From positions 20,838 to 84,837 of the forward strand of contig MKSY01000030.1 in NCBI GenBank assembly GCA_001897475.1: a stretch of DNA of 64,000 nucleotides. The letters are read 5' to 3'. The stretch's first letter is position 1, and each line of letters begins with the position of its first letter. Below the pieces are notes generated by a model. That model ran no database searches. It was not told where the DNA came from and saw only the letters and a list, made by a program, of their open reading frames with translations. The DNA is from Alphaproteobacteria bacterium 43-37 (GTDB lineage Bacteria; Pseudomonadota; Alphaproteobacteria; 43-37). The position numbers and the translations under genes are program-made. Below are positions 6,757 to 14,016 of the stretch, one piece after another.

Positions 6757-8583
6757 TTAATGAGTTTCGGCCCATGAGGAGCCGACCTTATAGGACGCAT
6801 CCAAAGGGCAGGCAAAGTTGAAGTGCTGGCCAGCAGCTTTGATAGCTTCCACGGCCTTTTGTCCAACAGTGTCAGCCAAATGAGGCAAAACCTCCATCTG
6901 CCATTCATCATGGACATTAGCCACAAAGGCATAGTCTTTGTTTAAGATGTATCCTTCCGCATCGAGGCTTTGTTTGAGCAGCACAAGTGCCTGCTTCATC
7001 AGCACAGCTCCTGCGCTTTGCAAAAGTGTGTTCAGGGCCGCGTGCTTGGAGCGCACATAAAGCTTTCGGCCATCAAGCCCTTTGAGGTATTTTCTTGTGG
7101 CTAGAGTTTGCTCAATTGCTTTGACGAGCTTTCCTAAGGCAGGAAGGTTCTTCTCAAACCGCCCCTTGGATTGTTTACCGAGACTAGTGTTACCGCCCAA
7201 GATTTCACCGAGCTTGGTAGACCCTGCGCCATAGATGTAGGCATAAAACCAAGTCTTTGCGATATCTCGTGACTCCGCCCCAATGGCTTGTTGGTTGACA
7301 CTATGAATGTCTGTGCCAAAGGCCTGCCCACTTGTGGGCCCACTCGTGGGTTTCTCACCTTCAATAACTGTTTTGATGTAAGCTCCATTGTCATAGGGAG
7401 CCATGTAGCCTGCCAAACAGCGCAGTTCCAAGGCCGCCGCATCACAGCCAACCAAGACAAAACTTTGGGTTGGTATGAATAGATCACGGCATTCCTTGCC
7501 ATAAGGCACATCATTGGCCGGAACCTGAGCGATGTTTGGGTTCGAGTGCGTCATCCGCCCCGTCACTGCACCATTGGTATTAACTTTCCCATGGATACGA
7601 CCTTTGCGTTCAAGCTTTAACCAAGCCTGGTTGCCTTCAGCCAATTGGCCAAGGCGTTTTTCGATCATAAGGTATTCGAGAAGTAATGGGATTGGTGGAT
7701 AATCCAATGAGCCAAGACTCTGGCAATCCACTATGGGTTTGTTAGTTGGTGTGAGTTCCTTGGGTTTCCATCCATAAACAGTTTGCAGGCGATCGGCTAT
7801 GTGATCACGGGAAGATGGGTTAAACGTGATCCACTCTCCTTTAGTAACAGGCACACCCGCAACATATCCTAAGCGTGTGTTATCGCGTTTGGGTACGAAG
7901 ACATGCTCGTTGCCCCACCAAGGTGGGAAGAGCTCTTGGAGTGATGCTGTAAGGGCCTGCTTTTTATCCAACAGCTTCGTGTATAAAGACACAGCCTTGT
8001 CGACATCAAAGCAAAATCCTCGAGTTTCCTGAGCCTGAATGATTTTGGCTACTTCATGTTCAAGAGTGATTGACCGCTCGTCCCATTTCTGCTTCTCTAA
8101 GAATTGCCACAGCCTATGGGTGACAAAGGTATCTTGAATGCAATAGTCCAGCATTCCTTCTGAAAACACCGAAAAGTCCATATGGTTACCTTTGTGTACT
8201 TTTAGGCGGTGGCCCCAAGCTTCAAGAGAATGCCTTCCCCAGAGTTTCCTGGGCAGCTTGTGAAGATTATCTAAGGCGGCTGTGTCTGGAAACATCAGGC
8301 GAGACATCACAAGGGTATCTCTAATCTCACAAACAAATTCAGGTAAGCCATTTAATGATAAACCAATGAGCTTTTCCAGCATGGGCAAGTCAAACCCAAT
8401 AATATTATGACCAACCAAAAGCTCGCTAGTCTGAAGAGTTTGCTTTAAATCCTCAAACCCCGTCTCTTGTGTGAAGGTGACAATGTGATCAGGTATTTCA
8501 ATGTTTCGCAAGACGACGCAAAATAACTGGCTGGCTTCAGGCAAAAGACCATCGCTTTCACAATCCATGATCCATTGAGACAT
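6757..8583 (-). CDS. T7 gp5-like DNA polymerase (family A)
   Basis: A 608-aa replicative polymerase. The N-terminal proofreading domain shows MDCESDG (D7, E9). Polymerase motif A is VGCDAAALELRCLAGY, motif B RDIAKTWFYAYIYGAGSTKL and motif C VHDEWQ (about residue 557), all close to T7 gp5. Between motif A and the conserved DIHSVN there is an extra linker of about 13 residues containing PTSGPTSG (residues 412-419). It is encoded by two adjacent 12-bp palindromes and is absent from T7 as I remember it. Thioredoxin-dependent processivity is not assessable. It lies in the replication operon between a Bro-N gene and the exonuclease. Confidence 0.95.
   Translation of the reverse strand: MSQWIMDCESDGLLPEASQLFCVVLRNIEIPDHIVTFTQETGFEDLKQTLQTSELLVGHNIIGFDLPMLEKLIGLSLNGLPEFVCEIRDTLVMSRLMFPDTAALDNLHKLPRKLWGRHSLEAWGHRLKVHKGNHMDFSVFSEGMLDYCIQDTFVTHRLWQFLEKQKWDERSITLEHEVAKIIQAQETRGFCFDVDKAVSLYTKLLDKKQALTASLQELFPPWWGNEHVFVPKRDNTRLGYVAGVPVTKGEWITFNPSSRDHIADRLQTVYGWKPKELTPTNKPIVDCQSLGSLDYPPIPLLLEYLMIEKRLGQLAEGNQAWLKLERKGRIHGKVNTNGAVTGRMTHSNPNIAQVPANDVPYGKECRDLFIPTQSFVLVGCDAAALELRCLAGYMAPYDNGAYIKTVIEGEKPTSGPTSGQAFGTDIHSVNQQAIGAESRDIAKTWFYAYIYGAGSTKLGEILGGNTSLGKQSKGRFEKNLPALGKLVKAIEQTLATRKYLKGLDGRKLYVRSKHAALNTLLQSAGAVLMKQALVLLKQSLDAEGYILNKDYAFVANVHDEWQMEVLPHLADTVGQKAVEAIKAAGQHFNFACPLDASYKVGSSWAETH
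7327..7350. repeat. Two tandem 12-bp micro-palindromes inside the polymerase gene
   Basis: CCCAC-TT-GTGGG (7327-7338) is followed without spacer by CCCAC-TC-GTGGG (7339-7350). Each has a perfect 5-bp stem. They encode the repeated PTSG units of a non-conserved polymerase linker, so they look like an in-frame insertion. Confidence 0.75.
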
Positions 8584-8621
8584 GATCGTGCTCCATTTAT
8601 TAAAGTGTTTTGATGAGCTTA

Positions 8622-8651
8622 AAGGGGGAGCAAACTTTGCCCCCCCTTTGC
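8622..8651. promoter_or_regulatory. Strong hairpin between Bro-N and polymerase genes
   Basis: AAAGGGGGAGCAAA pairs with TTTGCCCCCCCTTT, giving a stem of about 13 bp with one bulge and a 2-nt loop. There is no T run behind it on the minus strand, so it is more likely an RNA-processing or stability element than a terminator. Confidence 0.45.
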
Positions 8652-8680
8652 TCTTAAGCCTTTCAAACAGCCAAACGATG

Positions 8681-9514
8681 TCAATTGATTAAGTAGTCAT
8701 CGTTGGGATCAGAGTTATTCATGAAACCGTAGCGCTCAGCTAATCCTAAAACACCTTTGGGTGTAACAACTGTTTGTGTTTTAGGTCTGCCATGATAATC
8801 AATGACCAGCTTGGTCTCAAACCACTTCTTCTGGACAAAGGTTTGTTTGGCCATGAGCGACTTACCACACCGATATAAGAATCCATCCTCAATCAGCTGT
8901 TTAATAAGCCCATTGGGCGGAAGATCAAAGAGTTTGCCTAAGGCACGCAGGGGGTGATTTCCCTTCACATCTTTATAATTGTCATAAAATAACGCTTTGG
9001 GCTTAATAACCTCGTTTTCCTTTTGCAGCTTTATACAAGCTCCAACAACATATTGATGATGAAACATCAATTCTTCATAGGTTTCAGGGATTTTGGTAAA
9101 GTCTGGAATTTTATGATGCAAGCTATAGCTGCCAGTCTTGCGAATGGATGGCAAGACTTCATTGGTAACCCATTTTCGAAAACGCCTAGCCTCTGGCTTA
9201 TCGCTACGAATGATTAAGACGTAAAGACCAGATTCACTTATTGTTCTTAGTTTCTGTAATCCACCAAGGGTTGGAGTCTGACTCCACCCCTTTTCATCTT
9301 CATCCAAGTTCTCAATGGATTTGTGTGGTGAGATTAAATTTAAGACACGTCCAACATCACTTAATACAAACCATGGATCACCCTTATCATCAAGAGTAAT
9401 GCGGACATTTTGACCTTCAAAAAGAAAAGTTTGCAAAGCTGAGGCGGTGCTATTAGAGGAAGAATTGGCATAGGTGTTAGAGACACTGGTGCCAGGAAAA
9501 TTTAGAATGGTCAT
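8681..9514 (-). CDS. Bro-N / antirepressor-type phage protein
   Basis: A 277-aa protein. Residues 27-125 form a Bro-N domain: LFEGQNVRITLDDKGDPWFV, then LSDVGRVLNL, the segment GLQKLRTISESGLYVLIIRS and RRFRKWVTNEVLPSIRKTG. The C-terminal part (PLRALGKLFDLPPNGLIKQL) resembles KilAC-type antirepressor ends. Such proteins bind DNA and often counteract lysogeny repressors. Its position in the replication operon suggests it acts early. A second Bro-N gene lies just upstream at 9902. Confidence 0.8.
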   Translation of the reverse strand: MTILNFPGTSVSNTYANSSSNSTASALQTFLFEGQNVRITLDDKGDPWFVLSDVGRVLNLISPHKSIENLDEDEKGWSQTPTLGGLQKLRTISESGLYVLIIRSDKPEARRFRKWVTNEVLPSIRKTGSYSLHHKIPDFTKIPETYEELMFHHQYVVGACIKLQKENEVIKPKALFYDNYKDVKGNHPLRALGKLFDLPPNGLIKQLIEDGFLYRCGKSLMAKQTFVQKKWFETKLVIDYHGRPKTQTVVTPKGVLGLAERYGFMNNSDPNDDYLIN

Positions 9515-9580
9515 GAGTTTTAAATCCTTATTTTGTTGATTTGGTTGAAAAATATATTGCCTAGCTGGTTTGGGCTTAGG

Positions 9581-9871
9581 CTATGAGGTAAAAGCTTTGC
9601 CTGACGCTTTAAGGTCAGCCAAACAGGCCGCGTACCCCACAATGTCCATAAGGCTGTCATGGTGTTTAGGATCATGGGCAAGCCTGGCTATCTTTAAATC
9701 CATCATGCAGATGGCAACCTGGGCTGGAGTGACGGCCTGACCTAAAGTCAGGCTCCACCGTTTGGCAATATGGGTAAACAGCTCTTCAGCTGTCCCATAT
9801 TGCTTCTTGCGATCCTCAAGCGTGCTTTGCACACGCTCAAGGAAACTTACATTTATTGTATAATCAGGCAT
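9581..9871 (-). CDS. DUF6378-like phage protein
   Basis: A 96-aa protein with the pattern RKKQYGTAEELFTHIAKRWS, then VTPAQVAICMMDLKIARLA and HDSLMDIVGYAACL. This matches small phage proteins annotated DUF6378, an all-helical fold reminiscent of MazG-like nucleotide pyrophosphatases but without a demonstrated activity. It lies between two Bro-N genes in the replication operon. A role in nucleotide metabolism is only a guess. Confidence 0.65.
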   Translation of the reverse strand: MPDYTINVSFLERVQSTLEDRKKQYGTAEELFTHIAKRWSLTLGQAVTPAQVAICMMDLKIARLAHDPKHHDSLMDIVGYAACLADLKASGKAFTS

Positions 9872-9901
9872 GGTAACCTTTCAGTATCTCAAGAGTCATT
9901 T

Positions 9902-10453
9902 TTAGCAGACATAATCGATACCGAACTTCCAAGAGATGAGCTCATCAATGTCATGATACAGCTCAAACCTTTCCTTATGGCAGGCTTGGAGCAATTTTGC
10001 GGCTTCTCTTAACTCTTCAATTAACTCATTAATTTGAGCACGTAAGGTGTTAAAAGCCGCCTTACGGATGGATGACAGCGCTTCTCCAAAAACCCATTCA
10101 TAGAATCGATCAGCACTGGGTTTACGGCTTCTTAAAGCCAGATGGTAAACCCCAATCTCACTGACCAGAGACACTGGCTTGCCGCCCTTCACCTTATCCG
10201 AAATAACGACGCACGTATGAGCCTCTTTAAGGGAATCTTTGGTATTCTTAAAAGTAGATAATCCCAGATAGTAACAAACGTCATCCAAAACAAACCAAAC
10301 TGTCCCTTCATCATCTGTCATAGTATCAAGGGAAAAGCCAAACTTTTTGTTATGGATCGTTTTAAAGTGCTTTAATGGACGAGTATTATCTTGAATGCTG
10401 TAATTAGAACGATTATTGAGCTCACAATGAGCAATGGTATTAAGTCTTTTCAT
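9902..10453 (-). CDS. Bro-N domain protein
   Basis: A 183-aa protein with an N-terminal Bro-N domain (residues about 30-130: FGFSLDTMTDDEGTVWFVLD, then DVCYYLGLST, VSEIGVYHLALRSRKPSADR and FYEWVFGEALSSIRKAAF). A C-terminal coiled coil follows (LRAQINELIEELREAAKLLQ). It lacks the KilAC end of the 8681 gene, so the two may be a DNA-binding pair or regulators with separate roles. The start is preceded by AAGAAGGAAAAT, an acceptable ribosome-binding site. Confidence 0.75.
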   Translation of the reverse strand: MKRLNTIAHCELNNRSNYSIQDNTRPLKHFKTIHNKKFGFSLDTMTDDEGTVWFVLDDVCYYLGLSTFKNTKDSLKEAHTCVVISDKVKGGKPVSLVSEIGVYHLALRSRKPSADRFYEWVFGEALSSIRKAAFNTLRAQINELIEELREAAKLLQACHKERFELYHDIDELISWKFGIDYVC

Positions 10454-10532
10454 GGATATTTTCCTTCTTAGGTTAAAGTTAAATCAGTTGAAAAACGCAT
10501 TATGTCTTTGGTGGATTGTTGTTTTTATTGGG

Positions 10533-12131
10533 TTAAAAAACTGAGCTGGTTTCACTGGCCTGAGCACTTACTTCACTCAGCCTTCCGGTGGTCGGGTCAT
10601 ACTCCAATGTGGCGGCAAACCCCGTCTCGCCTTTGAAGCGATTCTTAAGAACTCTCAAAGTCATGTAGTTGGAAGCTTCTGACTGCTGATCCCGCTCAAG
10701 GCCAATGACCATATCGCTGAGCTGAGCTACACCACCGCTGCCTCGAAGGTGAGACAGGCTAGTTACGCCACCTTCTTCATGAGGCTTTCCATCAATTCGA
10801 CGAAGGTGTGACACAAGTATGAGGCTGATTTGCAGCTCCTCAACCAATGAGCGAAGGTTGGTCATGGTCTGGTCAATCATTCGCCGCTCATCACCTCCAG
10901 CCAAACCAGAGATGACAATGGACAAGTGATCTAGGATAATGTGTTTGCAGTTTAGGCTTACCGCCATAAACCGAATCCGGTTCAGTAAGGTAGTGCTGTC
11001 CATCGAGCCAAAGTGATCGTAAAAGGCCATCTTTGGGATGATTTCTTCCCACACAGTCTTTGTGGCATCATTGGCTTCAAGTACACTATGAGGAGGCTGG
11101 TTCAGCTTAAGATGGATGAAAGAGGCCACCGTTTTGCCAAGGTTCTCTTCCAACGCAATGTAACCAACCTTAAAGCCCTGAGTGACCAGGTGTAAGGCGA
11201 TTTCCCTGCAAGCTTGGGATTTGCCAATGCCAGTGCCCGCACAAATGGTCACGATCTCTCCAAGGCGAATGCCGCCTGTCTTGCTGTTCAAGCCTTCAAA
11301 AGGATAGGCAGCAGAAGGTTTACCCTGAGACTCAAGAAGGTATTTCCACGTGTCTTTGCCATCCACAATGCCATCGGGTCGGTATTCTGAGGCTCGCCAT
11401 ATGGCATTGATGAGCTCAGAACCTCGAGTTGCCACAAGCATCTCATTAGCATCCTTGAGTGGCAATCTGCCAATAAAGACATGGCCTACCTTAAACAGCT
11501 GGGCACAGGATTGAGCTGCTTTAATGCCGGCCTCATCTTGATCGAACAACAACACGACACGCTCAAAGCCATTAAACCACTCAAGGTTTTCCTGAAGGCA
11601 TTTGTAAGCGCTTTGCACTCCATTTGGGATCGATACCACAGGCCACTTATTATCAAAGGCTTGAGACATAGACAAAGCGTCAATCTCACCTTCGGTAACT
11701 ACCACCATTTTACCAGACGACCAAAGATATTTGCCATACAGGGCCTTAGACCCAAGGTTACCGATGACTTTAAAGGTCTTATCCTCAAACCGAAGCTTTT
11801 GACCTATCTTGCAACCAGCTTCATCAAAGTAGTTGGCAATATGGCATGCCCTGCCTTTATAGTGACCCACTTCATAGCGCCAAACCTTACAGGTTGCTTG
11901 AGTCAAGCCACGCTTGGGTAAAGCTTTGATGGTGCCTTGAATAAAAGGCAGGCTGTTGCTTTTATCTACACCCTCAACCTCCCCAATTGAATCAGGCTGT
12001 TGACTGTATTGGCAGCCATAACAATAGCCATGGCCATCACTGTAGCGACCAAGATTATCCTTGCTGCCACACTTGGGACAAGGCTCATGACCGACAAAGT
12101 TTGAGGAAGAATGCGACGGTAAAGATGTCAT
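10533..12131 (-). CDS. T7 gp4-like primase-helicase
   Basis: A 532-aa fusion of primase and ring helicase. Zinc-finger cysteines C18, C21, C37 and C40 are in CPKCGSKDNLGRY...YCYGC. The TOPRIM domain has VVVTEGEIDALSM and VVLLFDQDEAG. The RecA-like helicase has Walker A CAGTGIGKSQ (about 295-304) and Walker B HIILDHLSI, with a histidine-containing motif VSHLRR. It primes lagging-strand synthesis and unwinds DNA at the fork with the gp5-like polymerase and gp2.5-like SSB. Its start overlaps the stop of the endonuclease gene by 4 bp, indicating translational coupling. Confidence 0.95.
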   Translation of the reverse strand: MTSLPSHSSSNFVGHEPCPKCGSKDNLGRYSDGHGYCYGCQYSQQPDSIGEVEGVDKSNSLPFIQGTIKALPKRGLTQATCKVWRYEVGHYKGRACHIANYFDEAGCKIGQKLRFEDKTFKVIGNLGSKALYGKYLWSSGKMVVVTEGEIDALSMSQAFDNKWPVVSIPNGVQSAYKCLQENLEWFNGFERVVLLFDQDEAGIKAAQSCAQLFKVGHVFIGRLPLKDANEMLVATRGSELINAIWRASEYRPDGIVDGKDTWKYLLESQGKPSAAYPFEGLNSKTGGIRLGEIVTICAGTGIGKSQACREIALHLVTQGFKVGYIALEENLGKTVASFIHLKLNQPPHSVLEANDATKTVWEEIIPKMAFYDHFGSMDSTTLLNRIRFMAVSLNCKHIILDHLSIVISGLAGGDERRMIDQTMTNLRSLVEELQISLILVSHLRRIDGKPHEEGGVTSLSHLRGSGGVAQLSDMVIGLERDQQSEASNYMTLRVLKNRFKGETGFAATLEYDPTTGRLSEVSAQASETSSVF

Positions 12132-12586
12132 GATTCCTCCTCAACAATACTCTGTGTGATCCAGCTGTCAGGAACATCTTTTTCAGCGAACATAAAGCCA
12201 TGCCTTTCGCACCATTTGGCATAAGTGGTTTTTGACCCCTTGGACAAAGGAGTAGAAGCATTTTGAAAGACAAACCGAATGTCCACATCAGGATGCTGTT
12301 GTTTGACAAGCAAGTGCTTGCGGCGATCCTGTGGCTTGAAAAACCCTTTGGCTTCCACTATCAAACCTGAGGGCAAGACAAAGTCTGGGGTGTAGGTTTG
12401 AACACTGTGGTAGACAAGGGATTTGGCCTCATAAGTAAAGGGAATGTTTTTAGCTAGTAAGCTTTTGGCGATCCCTTCTTCAAAGGCAGACCGATAGGGT
12501 TTAGAAAGAGACGGCTTCCTCTTCTGCCTTTTGGGCGCATTGGGCTGAATTCTCTTCATCCTCATCTCCTTCACTCGTAAATCCAA
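12128..12586 (-). CDS. T7 gp3-like endonuclease I (Holliday-junction resolvase)
   Basis: The catalytic residues of T7 endonuclease I are visible: FEEGIA (Glu), YTPDF (Asp) and LIVEAKG (Glu and Lys). The enzyme resolves branched DNA before packaging and breaks host DNA. The longest frame starts at 12586. The ATG at 12559 (MKRIQPN), with GAAGGAG about 7 nt upstream, is the better start and leaves a 59-bp overlap with the SSB gene. A basic N-terminus (RIQPNAPKRQKRKPSLSK) precedes the fold. Confidence 0.9.
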   Translation of the reverse strand: MDLRVKEMRMKRIQPNAPKRQKRKPSLSKPYRSAFEEGIAKSLLAKNIPFTYEAKSLVYHSVQTYTPDFVLPSGLIVEAKGFFKPQDRRKHLLVKQQHPDVDIRFVFQNASTPLSKGSKTTYAKWCERHGFMFAEKDVPDSWITQSIVEEES

Positions 12587-13100
12587 AATACTGAGCGTCC
12601 ATTTGTAATGATTGCGGTTCCTTTAAATTCAAGACCTGCACAGCTTTCAGACGAAGCGACACACCATAGCCCAAGCCAGAGTTTGACCAGTAATTATAGG
12701 TATAAGAAACCTTCAGCTCAGACCCACTGCCAATAGCGACATCATAAGGCCGACCTGCTTCATCAAAGATGACAGGACGAATGATGATGGGGTCTTTCCC
12801 ATCCCGGATAATTTGAGCTTTGTTTCCAAACTTAAAGCTGATTTGACCAGTCTCTTGTCCATTCTGGTCGATCACCTTTTTGTAGGGAATGTTTTTTCGA
12901 ACATTGGGGGAAATACCTTTGGATTGACGAAAAGCTTCCAGATTCGTTTCAAGTGTTTGAATAAGCTTCTGGGTCTCTTCATCTGAGAAGACCATGACAG
13001 CAACATATTCTCCAAGTTCATTGAATTTGGTGCTGGGATTTTGAATGGCTCCAAATAGGAGGGTTCCTTTGGGTGAGGTAAGAGGATTTTGTGTGGGCAT
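12501..13100 (-). CDS. T7 gp2.5-like single-stranded DNA-binding protein
   Basis: A 199-aa protein in the gp2.5 position. It contains an OB-fold-like middle (KVIDQNGQETGQISFKFGNK, then IIIRPVIFDEAGRPYDV and the GSGSELKVSYTYNYW strand). The C-terminal tail is acidic (EGDEDEENS...AEEEAVSF) and ends in phenylalanine. An acidic tail ending in Phe is the hallmark of T7 gp2.5, used for contacts with polymerase and helicase. First gene of the leftward replication operon, downstream of the putative origin. Confidence 0.85.
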   Translation of the reverse strand: MPTQNPLTSPKGTLLFGAIQNPSTKFNELGEYVAVMVFSDEETQKLIQTLETNLEAFRQSKGISPNVRKNIPYKKVIDQNGQETGQISFKFGNKAQIIRDGKDPIIIRPVIFDEAGRPYDVAIGSGSELKVSYTYNYWSNSGLGYGVSLRLKAVQVLNLKEPQSLQMDAQYFGFTSEGDEDEENSAQCAQKAEEEAVSF

Positions 13101-13163
13101 AGAATGTGTGTCCTTTGTTTAAGAAATGTAAGGGTTTGGGTAAATTAAGATGAATGAAAAAGC

Positions 13164-13202
13164 GGCTCTTGAACGAGCCTTTGTTTAAGATGGGTTTGTC
13201 AT
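13164..13202 (-). promoter_or_regulatory. Possible leader peptide and attenuator before the SSB operon
   Basis: On the minus strand GGAAGGAGG, a near-perfect Shine-Dalgarno sequence, precedes the five-codon frame ATG ACA AAC CCA TCT TAA (13202-13185). Directly after it comes the hairpin GGCTC-GTTCAA-GAGCC with a GCTTTTT tail (13179-13164 and beyond), a short terminator-like element about 65 bp before the SSB start. The arrangement looks like translation-coupled attenuation but could also be the stump of a lost gene. Confidence 0.35.
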
Positions 13203-13269
13203 GAGACCTCCTTCCTTAAGAAGACATGGATGGTGATGAAGACATGAAGTATGATGACGAAGAAGGTGG

Positions 13270-13650
13270 TTGCTTGTAACATGTTACTTGCAGCATGCCG
13301 CCTGTAGCAACCTTACCTTGTCTGTCTCAGCCGTAAGGCTGCAAGAGGAGACCTAAGACAGAAGGTTCATGTCACCTTCCTCTTTTTGCCTGTCTGCCTC
13401 ATCGGGGTGTTTGGACTGGAGGGTAGAAAGACACCCTTCTTTTTTTCTGTCTCCTGCCTCGGCAGTGTCTGCCTCAGAGCAGTTCGACAGGTGTTTGGGT
13501 TTAAGGTGTGGGAGGCATCCTCCCTTTGTCTGCTGCCCCCGGCAGTGGCTGCCTTGGCAGTGTCTGCTGCGGAGCAGCTTGAGATGGTGTTCTGTGTCGT
13601 TTGAGGCTGCTTGCAGCCCTCGCCCTGCCTCCCGCTGGGCGGCTCGGGCC
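13270..13650. repeat. Dense non-coding cluster of micro-palindromes
   Basis: No convincing gene lies here, but short inverted repeats follow one another: GTAACATGTTAC (inside GGTTGCT/AGCAACC), CAGCC-GTAA-GGCTG (inside TCTGTCT/AGACAGA and ACCTT/AAGGT), CTGCC-TC-GGCAG, GGGAGG-CAT-CCTCCC, CTGCC-CCC-GGCAG, CTGCC-TT-GGCAG, CTGCT-GCGG-AGCAG and GGCTGC-TT-GCAGCC. GC content is higher than in the adjacent origin. It lies between the putative origin and the SSB operon and would be transcribed leftward. A structured RNA or an accumulation of the mini-palindrome repeat seen in several phage genes are both possible. Confidence 0.6.
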
Positions 13651-13680
13651 TCCAGCAGAACTCGAAAGGGCTTAAGTTTG

Positions 13681-13760
13681 GTTTTAAAAAAATTAAAGCT
13701 TTTTAAAAATTAATTATAAGAAATTATAATATATTATAATTATTATAAAGGATGTCATTT
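13681..13760. other. AT-rich segment, probable phage replication origin
   Basis: About 80 bp almost without G or C, with ATTATAA recurring around 13714-13757. It follows the phage promoter-like array in the direction of transcription and the RNAP gene before that. T7's primary origin has the same order: gene 1, tandem phi1.1 promoters, AT-rich block. Inferred by analogy. Confidence 0.5.
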
Positions 13761-13812
13761 TGAATCAATTTTTGTTCCTCCCTTTAAGGGTTTGAATTAA
13801 AAAGGTGATTTA

Positions 13813-13945
13813 TTTCTCCTATACGGAGGAAGACCGTTTTCTCCAATACACTGGCCTATGTTATTCGACTGACCTAGAGGGTTTTTTCTCCTATACGGAG
13901 GGAAGCTGCTTTCTCCTATACGCAGGGACGCTGTTTCTCCTATAC
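13813..13945 (-). promoter_or_regulatory. Array of five phage RNA polymerase promoter-like elements
   Basis: On the minus strand the 12-mer GTATAGGAGAAA occurs at 13934-13945, 13910-13921, 13885-13896 and 13813-13824, and once as GTATTGGAGAAA at 13838-13849. Each is preceded by a C/T-rich half (for example TTCCCTCC). Spacings are 24, 25, 47 and 25 bp, so the repeat is not in a constant reading frame and is not a protein repeat. The core resembles the T7 initiation region CACTATAGGGAGA. The array sits directly behind the RNAP gene and points at the replication operon, so it is read as the class of promoters used by this polymerase. Confidence 0.65.
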
Positions 13946-14016
13946 GCGGCCCTAATTTTTGAAAGCCCCCTTTTCCAGTAAATAAGCCATTTTTTAAGGC
14001 ACACTCTTTGTTTGGT

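Noticed and set aside
13369..13713. Plus-strand frames through the palindrome-rich region
   Set aside because: No RBS, Cys/Ser/Arg-rich composition typical of antisense GC repeats, and opposite to the surrounding operon.
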